DNA of 64,000 nt from the NCBI GenBank assembly GCA_025774805.1, contig JALGZR010000052.1:19985-83984 (forward strand), written 5' to 3'. Positions 26,508-35,694 of this stretch are shown here, piece by piece. Within the stretch, counting starts at the first letter, position 1; the number at the start of each line of letters is the position of its first letter. Below the pieces are notes generated by a model. The model was not told the origin of the DNA. It worked only from the letters and a program-made list of their open reading frames with translations, and made no database searches. The stretch comes from a bacterium (lineage in GTDB: Bacteria > ARS69). A program made the position numbers and the translations under genes.

Positions 26508-27478
26508 TGCGCTTTCTGCTGACGGGCGGCGCGGGCTTCATCGGATCGCATCTCGCGGACCACCTGCTCGACCGGGGGGATCGGGTCACCATCCTCGACG
26601 ACCTCTCCACCGGCCGGAAGGAGAACCTCGAGCATCGGGAGGGCGACTCCCGATTCCGGGCCGTCTACGACACGGTGTTGAACGCCGACGTCGTACGGCG
26701 GCTGGTCGCGGAGGCGGACTGTGTTCTCCACCTGGCGGCCGCGGTCGGCGTGAAGTACATCATCGAGAATCCGCTGCACTCGATGCGGGTGAACATCCGC
26801 GGCACCGAGAACGTGCTCGAGGCCGCCGACCGCCGCGGGACGAAGGTCGTTCTCTTCTCCAGCTCCGAGATCTACGGGAAGTCCGCGGACACTCCGTTTC
26901 GCGAAGACGCGGATCGGCTGCTCGGCCCCCCGACGGTGCATCGCTGGAGCTACTCCACCGCGAAGGCGGTCGACGAGGTCCTGGGCCTCGCCTACCGGCA
27001 GGAGCGGAACCTGCCGGTCATCATCGTCCGCTGCTTCAACACCTGCGGTCCCCGGCAGCGCGGACGGTACGGCATGGTGATGCCCCGTTTCGTCGAGCAG
27101 GCGCTCCGGGGCGATCCGATCACCGTCTACGGCGACGGCACTCAGACGAGGTGCTTCGCATCGGTCTTCGACGTCGTGGAGGGAATCGTCTCTCTCCTCG
27201 ACGAGGATCGCGCGGTCGGAGAGATCTTCAACATCGGGACGAACGAGGAGTACAGCGTCCTCGCGCTCGCGCGGAGAGTCCGCGAGATCACGGGCAGCGA
27301 TTCCGAGATCCGCCTGATCCCGTACGCGGAAGCCTACGAAGAGGGGTTCGAGGACATGCTGCGGCGCGTTCCCGATCTCGGGAAGATCCGGAGGCTGATC
27401 GGTTATCGGCCGAAGCGCACGCTGGACGACGTCCTGCGTTCCGTGATCGAGTACCGGCGGACGATTCCGACTACGTAG
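26507..27478 (+). CDS. NAD-dependent nucleotide-sugar epimerase/dehydratase
   Basis: A 323-residue extended SDR: TGGAGFIGSHLADHL cofactor loop, VLHLAAAVGVKYIIE, SSSEIYGKS, catalytic YSTAKAVDE and YGDGTQTRCFASVFD. It is translationally coupled to the UXS-like gene, so it probably works on a related UDP-sugar, as a C4-epimerase or dehydratase; substrate cannot be fixed. The TAG stop begins a clear copy of the 3'-end motif, which also contains the stop of the convergent BNR gene. Confidence 0.8.
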   Translation: MRFLLTGGAGFIGSHLADHLLDRGDRVTILDDLSTGRKENLEHREGDSRFRAVYDTVLNADVVRRLVAEADCVLHLAAAVGVKYIIENPLHSMRVNIRGTENVLEAADRRGTKVVLFSSSEIYGKSADTPFREDADRLLGPPTVHRWSYSTAKAVDEVLGLAYRQERNLPVIIVRCFNTCGPRQRGRYGMVMPRFVEQALRGDPITVYGDGTQTRCFASVFDVVEGIVSLLDEDRAVGEIFNIGTNEEYSVLALARRVREITGSDSEIRLIPYAEAYEEGFEDMLRRVPDLGKIRRLIGYRPKRTLDDVLRSVIEYRRTIPTT

Positions 27479-27496
27479 CCCGCATTTCTCACCGGG
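27476..27496 (+). repeat. 3'-end motif, clearest copy
   Basis: TAGCCCGCATTT followed by CTCACCGGG. The first three bases are the stop of the epimerase gene; the TCA inside CTCACC is, on the other strand, the TGA stop of the BNR protein gene. Both convergent genes therefore end inside this 21-base element. Confidence 0.65.
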
Positions 27497-30059
27497 CGAC
27501 GATCACCTTCCGCGACGTCCGAGCCTCCCCAGCGCGGAGAACGGCGAAGTAGACGCCGTCCGGAAGGTCCTCCGTCCACCAGCGACCGTTGCGAACGATG
27601 CCGTCTCCCCGGGAGAGTCGGGCGACCTCGCTCACGAGCCGGCCCCGGACGTCGTAGATCTCGAGCACGACCTCGCCCGAGGAGTTCGCCGCGTAGCGGA
27701 ACGTCGTCGCGTCCACCACGGGATTCGGATAGGGCCGATCGAGCATGAGGCTCGGCGGTCCCGACGGGGGCCGTACATCCACGTCGGGCCCGTCCTCCGG
27801 CTCGAGGTCGAGCAGGGGGCCGAAGTCGAGCTCCCAAGCACCGCGACCGTGCGTGCCCGCGAAGAGCTTGTGGGTCGCCACCTGGATCTCGAGGTCGGCG
27901 ATCACCGCGTTCGGGAGACCGTTCTCGCACGGGCTCCAGCTCGCTCCCCCGTCCGTGCAGTTCCACACGCCGATGTCCGTCCCCACGAACCAGAGGTTCG
28001 GACTGCCGGGGGCCACGGCGATCGCATTCACCGGCTGATCGGGCAGATTCCCCGTGACGTCCTGCCAGGACCCGCCCCCGTCCGTGGTCAGCGCCACGTG
28101 GGCATCTCCGACCGCGTACCCCGAGAAGGTGACGAAGGCGGAGTTCACGTCGACCGGATGGGCGAGGATCTTCGTCACCGTGCCGTGCGAGAACATGAAC
28201 GACGCCGCGGGGGACCAGGAGGCTCCGTCGTCCGTGGTGCGCCAGACGACCGCGCTCGCCGTCCAGACGACGTCACCGTCGACGGGGCTGATCGAGATCC
28301 AGAGGGCGGTATGGTCGGCCACCTTCGTCCAGGAGCTCCCTCCCGTGGTCGTGCGGAAGATCCCGTCGGAACTGGACGTGTAGAGGTGGTTGCCGGCGTT
28401 CTGGTCCTCGTCGACGGGTGTGACCCAGAGACCCTCCCCGGTGATCCCCGAGTTGATCGAGGTCCAGGGCCCCAGCCCGGAGGCCGTGTTCTTCCGGTGG
28501 TCCCCCTTCTGCATCTCCGCGTAGACCGTGCGACCGTTGAGCGGATTGATGTTGCAGACCATTCCGTCGCCGCCCAGACCCTCGCCCCAGGACGACGTTC
28601 CGCTCCACCTGTCGGTGCCCTGGTCCTGCGTACCGCCCATGATGAAGTCGGGGTCGGCGTCGTGGTTGTTCACGCAGATGTCGTAGAACTGATACGTCAC
28701 CAGACCCGCGTTGCGATCGGACCAGCTCAGGCCGTCGTCGGTGGACTCCCAGATTCCGCCGTCGGTCGCGACGAAGACGTTGTCACCGGCCCCCGGTCGG
28801 TAGACGGCGTCGTGATGGTCGACGTGAACGCCGCCGCCGGTGCCGGTGAACGTGACGCCTCCGTCCGTCGAACGGTACAGCGCGACGCCGCCCGCGATCA
28901 CGACGTCGGCGTCGTCCGGATCGGCGACGAGAGAAAGGTTGTACCAGCCCTGCCCGCCGGGGATGTTCGGGGTCGTCGCGCGGAGGATCCAGTTCGCCCC
29001 CCCGTCCGTGCTGCGATAGACGCCGAGCAGGTGATAGGTCGAACGGTTGGAGTAGATCGCGTAGATCGTGTTCGGGTCCTGGGGGGACATCGCGATCTTC
29101 GTCTTGCCGATGTCGAGGGAGCCCGGCTGGCCGATGCCCGCCTTCGCCCACGTCAGGCCGTCGTCCGTCGAGACCTTCACGTTGTTACCGCTCGCGTCGC
29201 GGCCCTTGGCCACGAAGACGGAGTCCGCGCTCCCCGGCTTCCAGCGGCCGTCGTAGTAGTCGCCTCCCACCTTCATCTGGACCCACGTCTCTCCGGCGTC
29301 GCTCGATCGCCAGAGGCCGTTCGTCGCGCCCGCGAGCAGGGTCCCGTGGATCGGGTTCGCCTCCACGAAGTGGAATCCGTGACCGCTGCTCTCGCCGTAC
29401 GAGAGACTGGTCGTGTTCCAGGTCGCACCCCCGTCGGTGGACCTCAGGATGCCGACCCCGCCGATCCGATCGACGTTGAACGTGGCCTCCCCCGTCCCGA
29501 TCACGACCACGTCGGGATCGGTGGGGACGACGGCCACCCCCCCGACCGCCAGGGTGGGCAGGTCGTCCGTCAGGGGGGACCAGGTCCCGCCGCCGTCCGT
29601 GCTCTTCCAGAGCCCCCCGCCCGCGGCCCCGGCATAGAGGGTGTCGGGGCTCGTCGGATGGAACTCGAGCGCGAGCATCCGTCCGGCGAGATTCGCGGGA
29701 CCGAGCGCGAACCAGGTCGAGCGAAACGACCGGGCCCTCAGAGCTTGACGCTGCTGCCGCTGCTCCCAAGCCCTCCACCGGGCTCCGACCGGCGGCTCTA
29801 CGCCGTCCACCATGCGCTGCTCGTGGAACCACCGGATCCGCTGGAACGGCTTCCACCCGTGCCCCGGGCGCTCGACGTAGTCGGGTCGGGTCCCGAAGAA
29901 GCGGTCCATTCCGGTGATCCAGGCGGTCAGTCCGTCGTCGAGGCCCGGCTCGCTCGTGGAGGCGGAGGCCTCCGCCCCCGGAAGGAGCCCCGACGGCAGA
30001 AGCGAGAGGATCAGGGCGGGGAGGAGGGATCGAGACGGCAAGAGAAAACGGGGCACCAT
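27489..30059 (-). CDS. Secreted BNR/sortilin-type beta-propeller protein with type IX sorting domain
   Basis: An 856-residue exported protein. The ATG at 30059 has GGAGG seven bases upstream and a signal peptide (LLPALILSLLPSGLLPGAEASA). The body carries at least seven Asp-box motifs (STDGGGTWS, STDGGATWN, SSDAGETWV, STDDGLTWA, STDGGANWI, STDGGVTFT, STDDGLSWS) of BNR/VPS10-like propellers. The C-terminus is a FlgD-like domain with YPNPVVDATTF, EIYDVRGRLV and terminal SRKVIVAR, a class A type IX sorting signal. It is expected to cross the outer membrane and stay on the surface or be released. No catalytic residue assignment is possible; many such proteins are glycoside hydrolase-annotated without proof. 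Confidence 0.85.
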   Translation of the reverse strand: MVPRFLLPSRSLLPALILSLLPSGLLPGAEASASTSEPGLDDGLTAWITGMDRFFGTRPDYVERPGHGWKPFQRIRWFHEQRMVDGVEPPVGARWRAWEQRQQRQALRARSFRSTWFALGPANLAGRMLALEFHPTSPDTLYAGAAGGGLWKSTDGGGTWSPLTDDLPTLAVGGVAVVPTDPDVVVIGTGEATFNVDRIGGVGILRSTDGGATWNTTSLSYGESSGHGFHFVEANPIHGTLLAGATNGLWRSSDAGETWVQMKVGGDYYDGRWKPGSADSVFVAKGRDASGNNVKVSTDDGLTWAKAGIGQPGSLDIGKTKIAMSPQDPNTIYAIYSNRSTYHLLGVYRSTDGGANWILRATTPNIPGGQGWYNLSLVADPDDADVVIAGGVALYRSTDGGVTFTGTGGGVHVDHHDAVYRPGAGDNVFVATDGGIWESTDDGLSWSDRNAGLVTYQFYDICVNNHDADPDFIMGGTQDQGTDRWSGTSSWGEGLGGDGMVCNINPLNGRTVYAEMQKGDHRKNTASGLGPWTSINSGITGEGLWVTPVDEDQNAGNHLYTSSSDGIFRTTTGGSSWTKVADHTALWISISPVDGDVVWTASAVVWRTTDDGASWSPAASFMFSHGTVTKILAHPVDVNSAFVTFSGYAVGDAHVALTTDGGGSWQDVTGNLPDQPVNAIAVAPGSPNLWFVGTDIGVWNCTDGGASWSPCENGLPNAVIADLEIQVATHKLFAGTHGRGAWELDFGPLLDLEPEDGPDVDVRPPSGPPSLMLDRPYPNPVVDATTFRYAANSSGEVVLEIYDVRGRLVSEVARLSRGDGIVRNGRWWTEDLPDGVYFAVLRAGEARTSRKVIVAR

Positions 30060-30260
30060 GATTTCCCTCCTCTCGCGGGCGGACCCTTTCGGTGACCCTC
30101 GGGCCGGGGAGGGTGCACCGCGAACCGCTCGGGACGCCACACGATCGATCGTGTGGTGGGCGACGACCGGGTCGCGAATCGACGCGATCGATGCCCGTCT
30201 CGTCCCTGAAATCGGCGGCTGTTCGTCCATATTTAGCAAAAGCGGAGCCAATTCGCGCCG

Positions 30261-32309
30261 TTGACGCTCCCCCGACCCTCTCGTAGGCTTTGCCGCGACT
30301 CGGAGCCCAACTCTCGGCACCGGGACCCGACCCGTCTCGGGAGGTCCGTTCTGGTCTCGTTTCTCGTCACGTTCGTGACCGCGCTGGCCGTCGCGCTCCT
30401 GCTGACCCCTGTCTGCCGCCGGATCGCGATTCGAACCGGCTTCGTCGCGATCCCCTCCGCCAAGGGGATTCACCGCGAGCCGACCCCGGTCCTCGGAGGC
30501 GTGGCCATCTTCTTCGCGGTCTTCTTCGCCCTGTTCGTCGCCGGAGGGTTCTCGGGGGCGCTCCCGAAGATGCGCGCCCTCGGGTTCCTGGGCGGAGGCG
30601 CGCTCGTGTTCGTGATGGGAGTCATCGACGACCGCGTGGATCTGAGCTGGTTTTCCAAGCTCCTCGGTCAGATCGTCGCCGCGATTCTCCTCCTCGCGAG
30701 CGACAACGCGAGCGGGGTGTTCTTGACGCCCGGTGGACTCGTGCTCTCCCTCCTCTGGCTCGTCGGCCTCGCCAACGCGATGAACTTCCTGGACAACATG
30801 GACGGCGTATGCTCCGGAATCACCGTCGTCGTCGCCGCGGTTCTCGGGGCGTTGGCCCTTCTCGCCGGCCAGCCCGAGACCGCCCTCCTGGCGGGCGCGG
30901 TCTGCGGGGCCTCTCTCGGGTTTCTCCGCTTCAATTTCTTTCCCGCGCGGATCTTCCTGGGAGACGGCGGCAGCCTCTTCCTCGGCTACTCCCTCGCCAG
31001 TCTCGGTCTCATGACCACGCGGTCGATGGACTTCACGTTCGCGCTGCTCGTTCCGGTGATCGCGCTGGCGTATCCGATCTTCGATATCACGTTCGTCAGC
31101 GTGACCCGCGTGGCCCGGGGGCAGAGCCTCACCCAGGGAGGCCGCGACCACACCAGCCACCGCCTCGGTCGCCTGCTCGGGGACGCACGGCTCACCTCGG
31201 TCACCATCTACGCCATCTGCGCCGCGCTCGGGGCGATCGCCGTCGGGCTGCACCAGATCGCGTTCCCCCCGGCGACCATCGTGACGTTCCTGGCCGTCGC
31301 GTTCGCGTTCTTCGGCTTCGGGATGCGGCTCAGCCGGTCCGCACCCGTTCCCAAGCCCCCGGGCACCGCCGCCGCCGGGGTTTCCCCGAGCTCCCCGCGA
31401 CGGGCTCCCCCCATCGGAGGAGAGGACTTGAGCCAGAGCCGGACCGTACGGGTCGGATGCCGCGACAACGACTTCTGTCGGGCTCAGACCGGGTCGCTCC
31501 TCGAGAGGATCGCCGGGAGCCATCCGAAGATCACGTTCGAGGTCATCGATCTTCCCGGGAGCGGAGAGGGAGAGCACCCGATCCTCGAAGCGCTGGGCGC
31601 GGGCGTCTGCGACCTGCACCTCCGCGCGGTGCGGGAGCTGCCGATCGGGCTGCCCGAGGACGTCGTGCTCGCCGCCGTCACCCGGAGGAACGACCCGTTC
31701 GACGTGCTGATCGCCGGCGACGGCCAGCTCCTCGAAGACCTCCCGGAGGACGCGATCCTCGGCGTCGAGTCGTCCCGCGTCGCCGTCCAGTTGAAGTCGT
31801 TCCGAGAGGACATCCGGGTCCAGAAGATGAAGGGGACGATCGACCGTCTCATGCAGCACCTGAGCTCGGGAGAGATCGCCGCGTTCGTCACCGCGGCCGA
31901 GGACGTCGAGACTCTAGGCTGGGAGGAGTCCGTGGTGGAGTTCTTCCACCCGGACATGGTGCTTCCCGCGGCCGGACAGGGGTGCTTCGCCATTCTCGGT
32001 CGGGCGGGAGACGACGAGCTGATCGAGGAGTTCGCCACGCACGACCACCTCGTGTCCCGTCAGGTCGTGCTCGCGGAACGCGCCTTTCTCCGGGAGCTCA
32101 ACGTGAAGCCGACCGATCCGGTCGCGGTGCACGGTCGCTTCGAGGGGGAGACGCTCGTGCTGGAGGCCATGCTTGCCGACGAGATCTCCGGGGCGATTCT
32201 GCGTGACGATCTCGACGGCGATCCCTCCGAGGAGGACGAGCTCGGCATCCGTCTCGCCAAGCTCTTCATCGCGGATGGCGCCCGGGACTACATCGCCAGT
32301 TACGGGTAG
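30261..32309 (+). CDS. WecA/MraY-like phosphoglycosyl transferase fused in frame to a degenerate HemC-like domain
   Basis: One uninterrupted frame encodes two modules. Residues about 30-360 form a polytopic WecA/TagO-type transferase: GIHREPTPVLGGVAIFF, VMGVIDDRVDLSW, AMNFLDNMDGVCSG and FFPARIFLGDGGSLFLGY are the cytoplasmic loops that load a sugar-1-phosphate onto undecaprenyl phosphate. After a Pro-rich linker, residues about 390-680 match hydroxymethylbilane synthase (RRNDPFDVLI, LPAAGQGCFAILGR, ERAFLREL). However, HSxKD is replaced by RAVRE and the dipyrromethane-binding Cys is Pro. A TTG at 31428 with GGAGG seven bases upstream could also make the HemC-like part alone. Start: TTG 30261 is the nearest legal codon, but a CTG at 30351 directly before VSFLVTF has GGGAGG six bases upstream. 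Confidence 0.8.
   Translation: MTLPRPSRRLCRDSEPNSRHRDPTRLGRSVLVSFLVTFVTALAVALLLTPVCRRIAIRTGFVAIPSAKGIHREPTPVLGGVAIFFAVFFALFVAGGFSGALPKMRALGFLGGGALVFVMGVIDDRVDLSWFSKLLGQIVAAILLLASDNASGVFLTPGGLVLSLLWLVGLANAMNFLDNMDGVCSGITVVVAAVLGALALLAGQPETALLAGAVCGASLGFLRFNFFPARIFLGDGGSLFLGYSLASLGLMTTRSMDFTFALLVPVIALAYPIFDITFVSVTRVARGQSLTQGGRDHTSHRLGRLLGDARLTSVTIYAICAALGAIAVGLHQIAFPPATIVTFLAVAFAFFGFGMRLSRSAPVPKPPGTAAAGVSPSSPRRAPPIGGEDLSQSRTVRVGCRDNDFCRAQTGSLLERIAGSHPKITFEVIDLPGSGEGEHPILEALGAGVCDLHLRAVRELPIGLPEDVVLAAVTRRNDPFDVLIAGDGQLLEDLPEDAILGVESSRVAVQLKSFREDIRVQKMKGTIDRLMQHLSSGEIAAFVTAAEDVETLGWEESVVEFFHPDMVLPAAGQGCFAILGRAGDDELIEEFATHDHLVSRQVVLAERAFLRELNVKPTDPVAVHGRFEGETLVLEAMLADEISGAILRDDLDGDPSEEDELGIRLAKLFIADGARDYIASYG
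31428..32309 (+). other. Possible internal translation start for the HemC-like module
   Basis: TTG (31428) is preceded by GGAGG (31416-31420) at seven bases. It falls at the end of the Pro-rich linker and just before RTVRVGC, the first strand of the HemC-like fold. This would give a 293-residue soluble protein, close to normal HemC length. Whether it is used cannot be told from sequence. Confidence 0.45.
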
Positions 32310-32315
32310 CGAGCC

Positions 32316-33581
32316 ATGGCCGGCCGATTCCGGTTCTCCGTCTCCCCCGGTCAAATCAGGAACTTCCTGTTCCTCGGCATGGTCGCGCTGGCTCTCGCCT
32401 CCTTTCTCTTCACGAGCCGGCTCGCGTCCCGACTGGAGAGGCAGACCGCGTCCTTCACGGACATCTTCGCCCGCTTCGCGGCGACGTCCACGATCCGCGC
32501 TGCGGAGGACGAGGAGGTCCAGCGCCTCTTCCGCAGCTTCATGGACCGCGTCACGTTTCCCATCATCGTGACCGACCATCGAGGGGTTCCCTGGACCTGC
32601 AAGGGAACCGGAGTCTCTCCGGATGCGATTCCCTACGAGGAGTTCCTCTACACCGACCCGAGCAATCCCAGTCCCGGCCCGGTGGCCGACCTCATCCGCC
32701 TCGCCTGGGAGATGGACACGAAGCGGACTCCGATCCCGATGTACCGCCCCGACACGGGAGACCTCTTCGGTTACGTTCACTACGGGGAGTCCCCCCTCGT
32801 CGCCAGCCTCCGGCTGATGCCGATCATCCAGATCGCGATCGGGGCGCTCCTCGTGGCGGTGGCCTACATCGGGATCCGCTCGGTCCGGCAGAGCGAAAAG
32901 CGATCGATCTGGGTGGGCATGGCGAAGGAGACCGCTCACCAGCTCGGAACGCCCATCTCCTCCATGATGGGGTGGGTCGACCTCCTGGAGGCGGAGACCG
33001 AGCCCGGCGACGACTCCCGGCGAAGCACCCTCAAGGAGATGAGGGCCGATCTCGAGAGACTGACCCAGATCGCCAGCCGGTTCGAGCGGGTCGGGTCCGT
33101 GCCCGCGTTCCGGCTTCTGGACGTGAACCCCGTCATCTCCCAGGTCGTTCTCTACCTGCGGCGGCGGCTCCCGTCACGGGGTCGGCGGGTGGAGATCATC
33201 GAGCAGCTCGAGGCCGAGATCCCCCGGATCCACTCCGACCCCGAGCTTCTCGCCTGGACCGTCGAGAACCTCCTCAAGAATGCGGCGGATGCCATCCTGA
33301 AGGGGAAGGGAGACGGGAGGATCTACGTCCGGTCCTCCCCCGGGAATCCGAACGGGGTGAGGATCGTCGTCGAGGACGACGGGCCGGGAATCCCCGAATC
33401 CGATCAGAACCGGGTCTTTGACCCGGGGTTCACTACGAAAGCGCGGGGCTGGGGTCTCGGACTCGCCCTGGCCCGCCGGATCGTCGAGGACTACCACCAC
33501 GGGCGCATCCGGCTATTGCGGAGCACACCCGGCGTCCGTACCGTATTCGCGGTGGACCTGCCCGAACGGTCCGCCCACTGA
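32316..33581 (+). CDS. porY: PorY-like sensor histidine kinase
   Basis: A 421-residue membrane kinase starting six bases after the fusion gene. TM1 at about 14-34 (FLFLGMVALALASFLF), a periplasmic sensor of about 130 residues, TM2 near 168-188 (IIQIAIGALLVAVAYIGI). The HisKA-like phospho-acceptor is His in AKETAHQLGTPISSMMGW, and the HATPase shows ENLLKNAADAI, VVEDDGPGIPE and GWGLGLALARRIVEDY. It lies directly before a PorX homolog; in Bacteroidetes PorY/PorX control the type IX secretion system. The label rests on that adjacency and overall layout. The sensed signal is unknown. Confidence 0.75.
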   Translation: MAGRFRFSVSPGQIRNFLFLGMVALALASFLFTSRLASRLERQTASFTDIFARFAATSTIRAAEDEEVQRLFRSFMDRVTFPIIVTDHRGVPWTCKGTGVSPDAIPYEEFLYTDPSNPSPGPVADLIRLAWEMDTKRTPIPMYRPDTGDLFGYVHYGESPLVASLRLMPIIQIAIGALLVAVAYIGIRSVRQSEKRSIWVGMAKETAHQLGTPISSMMGWVDLLEAETEPGDDSRRSTLKEMRADLERLTQIASRFERVGSVPAFRLLDVNPVISQVVLYLRRRLPSRGRRVEIIEQLEAEIPRIHSDPELLAWTVENLLKNAADAILKGKGDGRIYVRSSPGNPNGVRIVVEDDGPGIPESDQNRVFDPGFTTKARGWGLGLALARRIVEDYHHGRIRLLRSTPGVRTVFAVDLPERSAH

Positions 33582-33607
33582 TTCGACTCCCGGGAAGCGA
33601 GAAACCC

Positions 33608-35179
33608 ATGCCTGAGGACCGCAAGAGAATCCTCTGGGTCGACGACGAGGTCGACCATCTGCGGCCCCACATGAAGTTCCTGGAGGACCGCGGGTTCCAG
33701 GTCGAGGGCGTCACGAACGGAGAGGACGCGATCGCCCTGATCTCCGAGTCCGAGGCGCGGATCGATCTCGTCATTCTGGACGAGATGATGCCGGGATTCT
33801 CCGGCCTCGAGACCCTCCAGCGGATCAAGGCCGCGGACCCGTACGTCCCGATCATCATGGTCACGAAGTCGGAGGACGAGGGGCTCGTCGACGCGGCCAT
33901 CCGCCAGGACATCCACAACTATTTGGTGAAGCCGGTGAACCCACTCCAGGTCTACACGGCCGCCAAGCAGCTCATCGAGGGCAACCGTCTCCGCGAATCG
34001 GGCGTGATGCGGGACTACGTCGACCAGTTCACCCTGCTGCGGAACCTTCGCACGGACGAGGCCTCGGCGGAGACCTGGATCGAGGTCTACCGGCAGCTCG
34101 CCGAGTGGGACGTCCGGCTCGACAACCACCGGGACGCCGGTCTCCTCCAGACGCACGAGGACGCGAAGCTCGAGGCGAACATCGAGTTCTGCCGGTTCGT
34201 CTCGGATCACTACGAGGATTGGGTGGACGGCCCGAGCGACTCGCGCCCGACCCTCTCGGTCGACATCATCGCGAAGTACGTCGCCCCGCTCCTGTCCGAG
34301 GGGCGAAAGGTCTACTTCATTCTCATCGACTGTCTGCGGCTCGATCAGTGGCTGGCCATCGAGGCGTTGCTCGAGCCGTACTTCGACATCCGACGCGACT
34401 ACTACTTCTCGGTGCTTCCGACCGCGACCTCCTTCTCCCGAAACTCCGTCTTCTCCGGCCTCTTCCCCCTGCAGATCGCCAAGCGGCATCCGGAGTTCTG
34501 GAGCATGCCCGGCGACGACGACCACAGTCTGAACCGGTACGAACGGCAGCTTCTCGACCTCCAGCTCGAACGGCTCGGGGTCCAGGTGAACCCTTCGACG
34601 AAGTACATCAAGGTGTTCAACCAGGAGGAGGCCGGCGCCGTGAAGAAGGACATCGCGAGCCTCTACTCCCTGCCTCTGGTCGCGATGGTGTTCAACTTCA
34701 TCGACATTCTCTCCCACGGACGGAGCGAGTCGATGATCCTCCAGGAGATCGCACCCGACGAGGCGGCATTCCGGGCGCTCACCACGGCCTGGTTCAAGCA
34801 CTCGTCGCTCTTCGACATCATGAAGGCGATCTCCCGGCAGGACGCGACGGTGATCCTCACCACCGATCACGGATCGGTGCTCGGACGGCGCTCCACGATC
34901 GCCTACGGAAACCGGGACACGTCGACGAACCTCCGCTTCAAGATCGGGACGAACCTGGGGTGCGACGAGAAGCACGCGCTCCACCTCAAGGACCCGGAGC
35001 GCTTTCAACTCCCGTCCCCCGGACTGAACACCCACTACATCCTGGCCAAGGAGAACTTCTACTTCGTCTATCCGACGAAATACCACGAGTACGAGCGCCA
35101 GTACCGGGGCAGCTTCCAGCACGGCGGGATTTCGATGGAGGAGATGATCCTCCCGTGCGTCCTGATGAACCCCCGGTGA
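33608..35179 (+). CDS. porX: PorX-type response regulator with PglZ domain
   Basis: A 523-residue protein, matching PorX (~520). The receiver at residues 1-125 has the acidic pair WVDDE, the phospho-acceptor Asp in VILDEMMPG, MVTKSEDE and the KPVNPLQV end. Residues about 210-515 form the alkaline-phosphatase-superfamily PglZ module: FILIDCLRLDQW, TATSFSRNSVFSG, VFNFIDILSHGRS and LTTDHGSVLG (metal-binding Asp/His). In Porphyromonas and Flavobacterium PorX governs type IX secretion, and its PglZ domain acts on oligonucleotides. At least three proteins in this window have type IX sorting tails, giving the regulator plausible client genes. The stop overlaps tsaE (TGATG). Confidence 0.9.
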   Translation: MPEDRKRILWVDDEVDHLRPHMKFLEDRGFQVEGVTNGEDAIALISESEARIDLVILDEMMPGFSGLETLQRIKAADPYVPIIMVTKSEDEGLVDAAIRQDIHNYLVKPVNPLQVYTAAKQLIEGNRLRESGVMRDYVDQFTLLRNLRTDEASAETWIEVYRQLAEWDVRLDNHRDAGLLQTHEDAKLEANIEFCRFVSDHYEDWVDGPSDSRPTLSVDIIAKYVAPLLSEGRKVYFILIDCLRLDQWLAIEALLEPYFDIRRDYYFSVLPTATSFSRNSVFSGLFPLQIAKRHPEFWSMPGDDDHSLNRYERQLLDLQLERLGVQVNPSTKYIKVFNQEEAGAVKKDIASLYSLPLVAMVFNFIDILSHGRSESMILQEIAPDEAAFRALTTAWFKHSSLFDIMKAISRQDATVILTTDHGSVLGRRSTIAYGNRDTSTNLRFKIGTNLGCDEKHALHLKDPERFQLPSPGLNTHYILAKENFYFVYPTKYHEYERQYRGSFQHGGISMEEMILPCVLMNPR

Positions 35180-35694
35180 TGTCCGGCGCCGGCCGATCTC
35201 TCGTCATTCGGACCTCCGCGGCGGAGGAGACCCGGGCCGTCGGGCTCGCGCTCGCCAAGAGCCTGACCGGCTCCGTCACGCTCTCCCTCGAGGGGCCGCT
35301 CGGCTCGGGCAAGACGGTGCTGGCGCGCGGCGTCTGTGAAGGTCTCGGAGTTCGGGAGCCGGTCACGAGCCCGACGTACACCCTCCAGAACGAATACGTC
35401 GGTCGGGAGGGGCGACGGGTGATCCACCTGGACTGCTTTCGTCTGGAGGGCCCGGCCGATCTGGAGGACCTCGACGTGGAGGACCGGCTCGACGAGGACA
35501 CCGTTCTGCTCGTCGAGTGGGGGGAGCGGGCGCTGGACGCCCTTCCGGGCGACGTGCTCCGGATCCGACTGGAGCCGGGGGAGGGGGACGAGCGACGGAT
35601 CCTGATCCGCGTCCCGGAGGGGGTGGACCTGCCCGGGGCGCTCGGCAACGGCTCGGGGAGCCCCCGGCCCCTTCGGGAGGCGGATGCCGAATGA
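35179..35694 (+). CDS. tsaE: tRNA t6A biosynthesis ATPase TsaE
   Basis: A 171-residue ATPase of the complex (TsaB, TsaD, TsaE with TsaC) that places threonylcarbamoyl on A37 of ANN-decoding tRNAs. Walker A is GPLGSGKTVLARG; other family marks are TSPTYTLQNEY, HLDCFRLEG and LVEWGERA. Start overlaps porX by one base and its stop overlaps tsaB (ATGA), so the order porX-tsaE-tsaB is translationally coupled. Confidence 0.92.
   Translation: MSGAGRSLVIRTSAAEETRAVGLALAKSLTGSVTLSLEGPLGSGKTVLARGVCEGLGVREPVTSPTYTLQNEYVGREGRRVIHLDCFRLEGPADLEDLDVEDRLDEDTVLLVEWGERALDALPGDVLRIRLEPGEGDERRILIRVPEGVDLPGALGNGSGSPRPLREADAE

Noticed and set aside
31428..32309. A functional porphobilinogen deaminase (hemC)
   Set aside because: The cofactor-binding Cys is Pro, the HSxKD motif is changed to RAVRE, and it is fused to a membrane transferase.
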